From positions 8,178,138 to 8,242,137 of the forward strand of contig CM068544.1 in assembly GCA_035048495.1 (NCBI GenBank): a stretch of 64,000 bases of DNA, given 5' to 3'. A model generated the notes under the pieces. The model worked only from the letters and a program-made list of their open reading frames with translations. It made no database searches and was not told the origin of the DNA. The stretch comes from Euptelea pleiosperma. Its lineage: Eukaryota; Streptophyta; Magnoliopsida; Ranunculales; Eupteleaceae. The translations under genes were made by a program, and so were the position numbers. Positions 21,801-33,800 of this stretch are shown here, one piece after another (positions within the stretch are counted from its first letter, which is position 1; every line of letters begins with the position of its first letter).

Positions 21801-24800
21801 TTAATATCTCATGGGCTTTATTTGCGATATTCTAGCTTGCTTGTATTTTTACAGCGATGGCTTTCGCCCTATTTTTTAGAACAAGAATCACTAAGACTTT
21901 CAACAAATTTTTCTTTTGACTGCGCTTTGTCTCTTTTATATTTCTTCATCATATTCAGCACTTCATTTTTTTTTTTTCCTCTGATATGAGAGATTTTTTC
22001 AATACAATCCAAATGAAATATGCAGCTCTTTTTGGTGTATCCGATGTAATTCATTGGTTGCTTTTCGAAGCGTATTTATACCCAGTTCTATTTTTCTTCT
22101 TTCAAAGTCAATCAAATGAACCAGTTAGTCAAAATTCATTAGACTTGGTCTTCCAAACACTTCTAGGCAATCATTACGTCACAACCACTAAAGTTAACCT
22201 AAACTGTAGAAATCCGTCAGATGTGTAGTGAAGTTTTCAAATATCAACCATTTGTAAGATTCACTACTTGATAGTTAATAACAAAGACTCGGTATTAAAA
22301 ATCAGAATTTGGCTATTTAAAGTTTTCACCATATGCCTTTATAATCTATAATTTAATAGCTCAATATAAGAAATGCAAGCACGAAATACAAACAGAAATA
22401 ACAACTAATATATATATATAGTCAATACTATTAACAGAAATTATCCTAAAAATGAAGCACGGAGCCATACCCCGAACCTAAATCGAACATTGTCCTCAAT
22501 GTTTCAACAATGAAGCATCATATACATTGAAAAATCACAACGAGATAGATGGTGTAAGAGAACATCATAGGGATAAAACAACTAGTGTACAATAAAAAGA
22601 AAAAAAACTAAAATGCAATAGTATACAAAATTGTATTTCCTCGATCTTTCACAGGATCTTTCAGAAGTATTTCCTCGACTTTTGGGTTCAGGTACTCATG
22701 GTATGTTTTCAAACGATGTCTGTTTACTTGGAAAGTACTACCATCCTTGGTATTTTGGATCTCTATTGCACCATGCAGATGAACTATTTATACAATATAG
22801 GGTCTGGTCCAACATGACTTCAACTTACCAAGAAATAGATGCAATCTAGAATTATATAGTAGGACTTTCTGACTGGGGTAGAAATCCTTACGAAGGATAA
22901 TCTTGTCATGCATGGCCTTCATGCGGTCCTTGTACCTTTTTGCATAGTCATAGGCATCATTCCTGAGTTCATCGAGCTGAAGCTTCCTACGCTCTCGTAC
23001 CTTATCGAGATCAAAATTGAGGTGCTTGATCGCCCAATAAGCTTTGTGTTCCAAAGATGCATTGCATAGCCCAAAAGGCATGCGATGATAGGCAAAAGTG
23101 CCTTAGGGACCATATTAGCACATTTATACAGTTTTTTTGTTTGCTAGACAGAAGTCTCTCATAGACCACGTTATATTATAAAGCCCGCTTGGCTTGGTGC
23201 ACCACGACCAAATACAAATAAACTATGTTGAATACATATTTAGAATTGCTTATAAAAAAGTAATAAAAAGGTACAAATATACCAAAAGTTGGCATAGTGA
23301 AGTGCTTGTAGGTCCGTTTAATGTTGGCCTAGGTTTTAAATCTTAATAGAGCCATCTTTCATAAGAGTAGAGAAGTGATTTAAACTGGTCCACGTATAGT
23401 GGGCTGTGCCTTAATGGGCTTATTCCCAGCCCAAGCTGTTTGCCAGACCAGGCTGGGCTTGGTCCAGGTTCTCATGTTTACTACTGGGCCAGGCCTGGTT
23501 TAGAGGTTTTATGGCCCGAATTGGCTGGGGCTAGGCCTGTCCAGGGTGCTTAGGTCCTGGGACTCTCACACCTCGCCAGGCTCGGTCCAACCCAGCCTGT
23601 TGCAACCCTGTTTCTCTTGATGGTTTGAGTCTGATTTTGTTCTTGCAGAGTCAGTAGTGTTTATTGAGTATTCTATATATACTGCCTACAGGCCCACACT
23701 GTATTGGAAATGAACTATACTGAGCAGCAACTCACAGCAGCTGTAGTATCTGAAGGATTGCGGCCAGTTCTTGCTGGTCCTGAGTCCGGTGCACCAGCAA
23801 GCCTACTGTCATTGATACAGAGATGTTGGGATGCAAATCCTCAAAACAGGCCTTCTTTTGATGATATAGTTGCAGAACTTGATCCAATCATGAAACACGT
23901 AAACAAAGTACAAGAGGAAGTAAAGATCCCTGAAGAGCCTTCTATTTCACTCAATGATCTGCATCCAACTGACATCGGTAACCTTCGAACTTATCAAGAG
24001 GCTATAAACTGGTTCACTCAAGGAGAGCAATTGTCCAAAAGAACTTCTCTTGTAACTAATTCAAGTTTGAGAATCTGGCCTGATTCTTCAAATGATCCTT
24101 TGGCATACCAACCGATACTCTCATGTGGATCCTTTGCTACTTGCGGGAGAAGAGAGAGCATGGAAGATACTCATTTTTTGTTGCCTCAGATGTGCAATGA
24201 GAAGGATATCCATCTGTTTGGCATTTTCGACGGTCATCGAGGTGCACCAAGAAATTACTTACTTCCAGTAATCTGTTTGCATAAATACGTGAATGCAGTA
24301 TCTCTGGATAGTCTTTATGTGCAGGTGCAGCAGCAGCTGAGTTTTCTGCTCGAGCTCTACCAGGATTCTTGCTAACTTTGTGTTCTACTAGCAGGTCTAT
24401 TCCCTTCTTGTGTGCTTCATCTTTCTTTCCACTTCTTGCTTCAGTGTGTTCTAATTTTGTGTTGATACAGTCCCTCAAATGCTTTACTGGAAGCATTTAT
24501 AAAGACAGATGTCACATTCAGGAACGAATTGGAATCTCAACGTAATTCAAAAGGAGTTATTCAGAAAGATTGGCATCCTGGTTGCACTGCAGTTACTGCA
24601 TTAATTGTCAGGAACAAGCTTTTTGTCGCTAATGCTGGTGATTGCAGGACAATTTTATGTCGCGGTGGCCATCCCTTTGCTCTTAGTGAGGTGAGTTAGT
24701 TTCACGCTTTAAAGTCCCGGTCACGAGGTTTGTCTTGTTCAGTTGGAAAAAATGAGACATCTCGAGACATTCTGAGATAGAATGATACTTTGAACTATGC

Positions 24801-27800
24801 TTATCTTGTCTATAAGTTACGTGCTGCTTCGAACAATGTTATCATCACCTTCATTAACTTTGTTAAGCTTTTATAACAAATTTTAGTATTTTTCATTTTA
24901 ATGGAAGTTGAACTGTTGTACCAAATAAATGAATCTTCAAATAGGATCATGTTGCAATCCGTCTTGAGGAGAGAGAACGTGTTATCAGAGCTGGTGGACA
25001 AGTCAAGTGGCAAGTGGACACTTGGAGGGTTGGTGCAGCTGCTATCCAGGTTCTTATTGATATCCTTTAAGACCTCTATAGAATACTCTCATAGAAAAGT
25101 TTAGACAGAACCACATATATATATAATCTTATATACTGATATTGGAATTGTTACTGGAAAGAGGAGAAAAAATTATTCTTTCTTATACATCAGTTACCCT
25201 AGTTAGAAAATACTCTCTCTTGCTAGTGTCACATATTTTGTGCTCTGAAAACTTGCTTCGAAAGTTAAAATCTTGGATTTTCCTTGCAGTTGATTTCCAA
25301 AAGTGATTTATTAGTACATTTAAAAGCTTCAATAATTTCTGTTATAGTTGATGTGATTCAGCAAGAGTTGTAAATTTTAAAAGCCTCTTATTGTGGAGTG
25401 AGCACGTGGGCTAGTAATATCAATGCTCGCAGAATTTACCAATTTAGCAAGTTGCCACCTTCACAAGCCCATTAACTTAATATTGCTTCATTCCAATATT
25501 GTCTTGGTTCTTCAGAGGTTTTTGGAAATAGACTTACATCTTTTGGAGAAATAGTGTTGGGGATTTGCCATTTTGCTTAATAATGCTTCATTCTAATATT
25601 GTCTTGGGGATTAGGAGGTTTTTTGATATGCACTTCAACTTCTTTTGGAGAATGCAATTTTGTGGAGAAGTATCGTTGGCAATCTATGTAATACAGATAC
25701 AAACATGTGTGTTGGTATCAAACTTTGATACGAAGTGTCAGACACATTGACCTGCAACTACGATATATTGACGGTGCAATTTATTCCATATATTAAGAGA
25801 TATACCTTTTCAAAATATTTTAGTTCGTGTTAAGAATACAATATAGAAAGAATGTATTTATATGTTGATATATAAACAATGCATAAATAATAGCTGAAAA
25901 AACTATTGGATTAAATTGAGATTTGTTTGAAAAGAGTGTCAGTGATACCGATCGAAAAATAAAGAGTGACAGTGTGCTTAATGGATCACTTCACCATAGA
26001 AGTTTTTCTTCACTGGTGCTTCATGTGTAAAATGCCTAGGAGTCAGGTTAACTACATCTTTTTTGATTGCCTACTTGGAAGGGATTTATGAAGTTGGTTT
26101 CTCCTATTACTTGGTACCTCTTGGGATTTCTAGATCAAAGTGGTGAAACCTTTTATTAGGTGGTTGACCATAAATTTTTTTAAGAGAGGTAATATACTTT
26201 GCAGTTTGCTCCCTCCTTTTTTTCCTTTTTTAGCTTGGCGGTTTGGAAACAAGGAAATAGGTTCATCTTCCAACACAAAAAAGGTTTGCATTGGTTTTTC
26301 AATGTCATGATATCCTTCATCAAGTGGACTAGGCTTTCAAAGAAGCTGCAAGGTATTACTTGTTGTCAGGGTAGTACTGTAATGCCCTTCATGTTTGTAA
26401 GGGCATACTTCTCCATGTAAAAGTTCTCTAGTATAATAAAAAGATTGGAGTCATGTGACATACACATGCTCTCCTATCTCTTTCTTCTTCTCTCTTTCTC
26501 ATCTCTAGCAAACCCTAACCCTTGAGGCTAGAATCAAACCCTAACATTCTACTTGGTATCAAAGCCATCTACGAAGGGGACCAAGAATAGTTGAAGCTCC
26601 CAGCAGAAGTCCCACATTTTGATGGGGATGAAATAAAAACCATGTATACATGACATAATGTCCATATCATATTTCTCAATTATATCCATTTAAAAAGTAA
26701 ACATAATATTTCATAAATACAGTAATAAAAAAATGCTATTAATTTGGAATTCCGCTGTGAGCATAGGATATGGCATCTACTCTTTGGTCTCGAATGACTT
26801 CCATCTCATGTTGTTATTACTGGTCCACCTCTAACGGTGCATGTATGGCATCGACATCTCCTTCTTGGACAACCTCTCCTACCTCTTCTAAATATACATA
26901 ATCACCATTATTGTACTGCTCCAACAACTAATCAGTCGCCACCTCCTGACGTAGTTGTGGATCGTCATGGACACCATAACTACTAATACTTGAGACTTGA
27001 ATGGATACGAAGGCATCACATTAAGAATTGCAAAACGAGCCTTCAAAAGCATGAAGCATCGCTCGATCACGTTTTGTAGTAAAGAATGCCTATGATTGAA
27101 CATCTCTTTCATTGCTCTCTTTCTTGACTGCTCTTTCTTGACTGCAAGTGGGAAGTCTGGGAGATGGTAACGTATAACATGGTATGGTGTCAAGTAACTT
27201 GTCATGTTGGGGTTCCCAGCATCAACGCCATAATATTTACCTAATATAAAAAAACAAATATAATCTCAAAATTAGATACACAATAGATAAAAAAATGAAA
27301 TTAAATTGTATAAAATTAATATTTACCTAGAGGTCGATAAGGGAAGTTATTGCTTGGGTTATGAATTGTCTCTAAAAAGACTTTCCAATCATTTATTATT
27401 ACTTCCCATCCAATAAGTACAAACGTAAATCGCATGTCAAATGAACATACAACCATTACATTTTGTGTGCATGGTCCTTTCGTACCCCTGAAAGGTACTT
27501 TGTTATCTAAGGGAATGAAGGCACTAATGTGAGTCCCATCAATTGCTCCAATGCAGTCCTGCATGGAAGAATGATTCATTTAAGTATTTATGATTACCAT
27601 GAAACACGTCGCCAATATTTTTTTATGAGATTAGCTTGAAATATAGTCAGTATTTATGATTGTAGCCATTGTGGGCAAGAGTAACATCGAAAGATGACGA
27701 CTTGATAATGGAAATTGCAAATTCACACACCGCCTTCAATATTGTGTTGAAGTGGCGACTAATGGTTTCATCCAAGTATTGAAATCGATCATGTATCATT

Positions 27801-30800
27801 GAATTTCTTTCGTTATGACCAATGGTCATGAGAAAGATAGCGATCTGTTCTTTAGCACTCACGTGTCTTGTTTTCTCAACAAGTCCCTCTCCTTAATGTG
27901 TTGCACAACTGTTAAAAGTTATGTTTGTCTCTACGCATGAAATCTTAACAAGGTTATGAGTCCTTGTTCACCAATTCCATAACATTAGCATGACCCGTTA
28001 AAAAATATTCTTTAATTGGTGTCCTATGAATGTAGGTCTCATAGTAAATGAATGTTATAGTAGCTCATACCACTACTAAGGCATCATATTTTTCATTTGA
28101 ATTCATTTAAATCTGTAGATAAAATAAAAATAACGTTTCTAATCAAACATAAACAAAGTATAAAAGCCACATCAAAAAAACATGAACATACCAAAAAATA
28201 ATGTCAAGTAACATTGTCAAATATCTAATCAAACTTATGGACAAAGTATAGAAAGCTAAATTGCAAAAACATGAACATAAAAGTTTTTGCCACCACATAA
28301 GTCGAACTTCAGGAGGTATCGAAATGAATTTCTCCCTGTTCGATTTTATTTTAAAGATGTGCAGCGCGTCCATATAAAGCTCACTACCAACTGACACATT
28401 CGATGTTTGGTTGAGAAGGTCCACAGGATCTTTTATGGTATGCCCCTTATCTACACGTTTAGGAGTTGGAGTACAATAACTCCTTGACCTCGACTCGACA
28501 CATTCAAACAACCTCTCGAAGCGTGTTGTTAATGTCACACCCCCAAATCCGATATTTGGTCATATCGACCTTTCTCGTATCTTGAGGCACGATCTGATCA
28601 TACAAACGCACAGTTAAATAAAACTGGTATCACGATGCAGCGGAAATACACCGGATAATTTTTTTCATTTTGTTTAAATAATCCATAAGACGAAACGCAC
28701 TTCATTGACACATTAATAATGTTAGAGCACCTCAAACAAAACCGTAATATGCCCATCCAAAAGAAAACATTGTATATATATCGTACTCCCAAATACATGT
28801 TACTAAATGGTCAAACGACCTACATAACTCATGTTTACAAGATAGAATAATTAAACAAAATATAACATCGTCTCTAGCACAAGTCTATCAACAGAAATGC
28901 TGGAAGCATCAGACCAACTTTCCCTTATCCTTTCAGGTGAATACACTAGAATCCCAAATCCTTGAACCTCATACGATGCAAATCTCGAGGTAGCGCGTAT
29001 CTCGAGGCAGTAGGCCCCACAAAAACTTTTCAAAGGACTTCCTGAATATTTTCAGGAATTCCTAGGAATTTTCTAGAATTTCTTCCAGTTGAGGGATTTT
29101 TTGCAAATATTCTTATCTCAGGGGTTAGAATGCAAATACCCAAATTGATGTAATTTTCTCAAGGCATGGCCTTGTATTTATAGAGGTTGAAAATTCAAAA
29201 CTTTTCATTCCTATCCGATGTGGGACTATAATTTTGAAAATTGTCTTTTTTTTTTTTTAAATTTTTATAAAAACTTAAAATGTTGCCCGGAACTAAACAC
29301 AATAACTTTTGACTCGCACGTCCGATTTGGACAAACTTGATACCGATAGAAAGCTATTGTTGAGACCTTTAACATGACATACATATAATGTTCAAAGTAT
29401 TATAAAATGTCTACTATAATATTGTTAGAAATAGGGTCATTACATCCCACCCTCCTTATAAGGAATTTCGTCCTCGAAATTAGACGTGCCTAATCCGAGA
29501 ACAAATGTGGATATTTCTCTCTGACGTCAGCCTCCAGTTCCCAAGAGGCATCATCAATGTTGTGGTGTTGCCACAACACCTTCACTAAGGGGATCACTTT
29601 AGTGCGCAACACTTGTTCTTTCGTGGCGAGGATACAAACAGGTTGTTCAACATATGAAACATCCTCTCGGAGCTCTAAAGACTTCCAATCAAGCACGTGA
29701 GATGGATCCGGCTCATACTTGCGAAGCATCGAGACATGGAAGACGTTGTGAACTCCGGCCAACTGAGTAGGCAAAGCTAAGCGATAGGCAACCTCACCAA
29801 TCCTATCAAGGACCAAGAAAGGTCCAATTAGGGGTGTCAACGGGTCGGTTCCGGTTCGGTTCCTAAGGTGACCAGAACCGGAACAAACGGTTCTGGTTCT
29901 TATCGGTTCGGGTACTTATCGGTTCCGGTTCTCAAAGTGATGGTACCAGAACCAGAACCGATTATGTAGTTTTTGTCGGTTCCGGTTCCAGTTTCGGGTA
30001 TAACGGGTCCAATCTTGGTAATATGAGAATTTTTACACTATATTTATATATCGGTTCCGGTTCTTATCGGTTCGGTTCCGGTTCTTATCGGTTTCGGTTC
30101 CATATTAGAGTACCGGAACCGTAACCATTAGTTTCCGGTTCGGTTCCGGTTCCGGTTCTTTTTAATCGGTTCCCAAAAATGTGGTACCGGAACCGGTGTT
30201 TTCGGTTCCGGTTCCTATTCGGTTCCGGTTAAATCGGGTAAAATTGACACCCCTAGGTCCAATGAACCTCGGTGCTAACTTCCCTTTCTTGCCGAACCTC
30301 ATCACTCCTCTGACTGGCGATACCTTCAAGAAGACATGGTCGCCGATGGAGAACTCAAGCTTACGGCGATGCAGATTAGCATAAGACTTCTGCCGACTCT
30401 GCACTGCAAGGAGACGTTCTCGAATGATCCCGATCTTCTCAGTGGTCTCCTGCACCACCTCAGGACCAAGCAAGCTTCTCTCTCCAACCTCTGCCCAGCA
30501 CACTGGAGATCTACAAGGCCTTCCGTACAGAGCCTCATAGGGTGCCATGCCGATGCTCGACTGATGGCTATTATTGTATGCAAACTCCACAAGTGGCAAG
30601 TGATCCTCCCAACTGCCCTTAAAGTCCATTATACAAGCTCTGAGTAAATCTTCCAAGATTTGATTTACTCGCTCTGTCTGCCCGTCTATTTGAGGGTGAA
30701 AAGCTGAACTAAAATTCAACTTTGTCCCGAAGGCACTCTGAAAACTCTTCCAGAACTTCGAGGTGAACTTTGGATCTCTATCAGACACAATGGAGACTGG

Positions 30801-33800
30801 GATACCGTGTAGTTTGACAATCTCTTTGACGTACAATCTTCTCAGATCATCGACACTGTGAGTGGCTTTGACAGCCAAGAAATGAGCAGACTTCGTCAAT
30901 CTGTCCACGATTACCCAAATGGAGTCATGGTTCTGACGAGTCTTAGGTAGACCCATCACAAAATCCATTGACACATTATCCCACTTCCACTCTGAGATAG
31001 GTAGAGGCTGCAGGGTGCCTCCTGGTTTCTGATGCTCTACCTTGATCTGCTGACATGGTAGGCATCTCGACACATATTGAGCAATCTCCCTCTTCATGTT
31101 AGTCCACCAAAACTGCCTACGTAAGTCTTGGTACATCTTAGAGCTGCCTGGATGTATTGTGTAACGAGTACAGTGAGCCTCATCGAGAATCTCCCGTTTC
31201 AGGTCATCATTGTCTTCAGGTACCCACAATCTCTCATGGTACCTTAGACTGCCATCTGAGTGCAAAGTCCACTACTTCGAGATAGTATGGCGGACGGCAT
31301 CAGAACCTCCCTTCCCATGCTGTGCCTCTATAATCCTTCTAACCAAAGAGGGTTCGACCACCAAGTGTGAGACAAGGATCTTGGGGTACTGTGTCGAAAT
31401 CTGAGGTTCACGGTCCTCCTCAGCATCTGGCCATTCTACCTCATGGCCCAAAAGGCAAAATATAGTCCCACTCTGTTTTCGGCTTAGTGCATCTGCCACG
31501 ACATTGGCCTTGCCTGGGTGGTACTGGAGAGTGAAGTTAGTCCTTCAGGAACTCCATCCATCGTCTCTGCCACATGTTCAGCTCCCTCTGAGTGAAAATG
31601 TATTTCAAGCTCTTGTGATCAGAGTAAAGCTCGAACTTCTCGCCGTAGAGGTAATGACGCCAAATCTTGAGCGCAAAGACAACTGCTGCAAGCTCAAGGT
31701 CGTGGGTAGGGTAATTTTGCTCATGAATCTTCAACTGTCTCAAAGCATAAGCGATCACCTTCCCATTCTGCATCAAGACACAACCCAGTCCCTTCAATGA
31801 TGTATCACTGTAAATGACAAAGCCCCCCTCATCAGACGGAATTGTAAGAACAGGTGAAGTAGTTAGACGAGTCTTCAGCTCTTCAAAGGCAGAAGAACAC
31901 TTCTCGTCCCACTCGAACTTTACACCCTTCCGTGTGAGGCGTGTCAACGGGGTAGCAATGCTGGAGAATCCATCAATGAACCTCGATAGTAGCCCGCCAA
32001 ACCCAGGAAACTCCGAATTTCAGTAATACTGCTCGGCGGCTCCCAGTTCAACACTGCTTCAACCTTCGACGGATCAACTGAGATTCCCTCCCCGGAAATA
32101 ACATGACCCAAGAACTTTACATCCTCTTGCCAGAATTCACATTTACTGAACTTGGCATAGAGTCGATGATCTCTCAACGTCTGTAGGGCTAGTCGCAGAT
32201 GCTGCTCGTGCTCTTCTTGAGTCCGTGAGTAGATCAGGATATCATCAATAAAGACGATGATGAACTGATCGAGGTACAATCGGAAGATCCGGTTCATCAG
32301 ATCCATGAATGCAGCTGGAGCATTCATCAATCCGAATGGCATGACTAGAAATTCATAATGGCCATACCGTGTCTGAAATGCTGTCTTCGAGATATCCTCA
32401 TCTTTCTCTCTGAGCTGATGATACCCAGACCTCAAGTCTATCTTCAAAAAGTAATGGGCTCCCCTCAACTGGTCAAACAGATCATCAATCCGCGGCAAAG
32501 GGTGTTTATTCTTCATCGTGACCTTGTTGATTTGTCTGTAGTCGATGCACATCCTCAGGGAACCGTCTTTCTTCTTCACGAACAGGACCGGAGCGCCCCA
32601 AGGGGAGACACTTGGTCTTATGAAGCCCTTAGTTCCTAAGTCTTCCACTTGAACCTTCAGTTCTTTGAGCTCTACAGGTGCCATTCTGTATGACGCCTTA
32701 GAAATAGGTGAAGTCCTTGGCATAAGCTCAATGGAAAACTCAACTTCTCTCTTTGGAGACAATCCTGGTAGTTCCTCTGGAAAGATATCCATGAACTCAC
32801 TAACTACAGGAATCTGCTTCACTTGTACCCTCTTGCTCTCTTCCTCCTCTAGAAAGGCAAGGAAACTAGTACAATCGGCCTGATGTTTCTTATAAACATG
32901 TAAGGCCGATACTACTGATGCATGGGGTGATAATTTTGCACCCACAAACTGAAAAGGAGGCTGTCCTAGTATCTGGAACGTCACCCTCTTCGCATAACAA
33001 TCCATTGTCGCATGATATGCTGACAGCCAGTCCATCCCAAGAATTACGTCAAAATCTGTCATCTCTAATAGGATCAAGTCAGCAGTCAAATCATGATCCC
33101 CTATCCGAATCAAACAATTCTTACACATTTGATTTATAATACAATTCCCTCCTAGAGGTGTAGATACAGTAAGCGTAAAATCTAATGACTCGAATTCAAA
33201 GCCTAAAGCATATGCAAACGTAATAGATACAAAAGAATGGGTAGAACCCGAATCAATCAACACTTTAGCATACAATTGTAAGATCAGAAGAGTACCTTCT
33301 ACCACATTCTTGGATGCACTCGCATCCTGCTGTGTAATGGCAAAGACTTGCCCCGGTATATTCAGCCTCTGAGTATTGCCCGTAGGCTTCTGATATGGTG
33401 CACGAGGGCAGTGCCTTTGTAAGTGTCCTACACTATTGTAGTTGTAACAACGCCTATCTGCTTGCACAATCTGATTAGGAGGGGCGGAGTTGATCAGGTG
33501 TGCAGTAATGGTAGGAACAGATAACTTCGGCTTCTTAGCTGAATCCGAATATCTCTGGGGAGTAGTAGGTGCAACTCGACCCTTTCCCTTAGGATCTGTA
33601 CGATCCTTCAGGAAATCGCTGGTATCCTTCTCCAGCGCCAATGCCATCTCTACGGTGGTGGCATACACATGAATCAACTGACCTACAATCATCCTCCTAA
33701 TTCCAGACTTGAGGCCCGCCTGAAATCTCTTCGCCTTTCTCTCCTCTGTCGAGATGATGTGTGGTGCATAAGCTGCCAAACGATCAAACTGGGTCACATA

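Larger units (their letters stand above)
11577..23691 (+). other. Intron 3 (12.1 kb) with hAT pair, copia and Athila-like remnants
   Basis: GTATAG donor at 11577, acceptor CTACAG ending at 23691. It holds the inverted hAT pair (12456-18452), the perfect palindrome (18461-18763), a copia gag fragment (to 19740), and an Athila-like 3' LTR plus integrase end (about 19744-23113). Stretches 11830-12455 and 23114-23390 show nothing recognisable. Confidence 0.9.

Noticed and set aside
21792..22228. Small hydrophobic ORFs, possible membrane protein
   Set aside because: The Phe/Leu-rich translation reflects T-rich spacer sequence between integrase and LTR of an Athila-like remnant.
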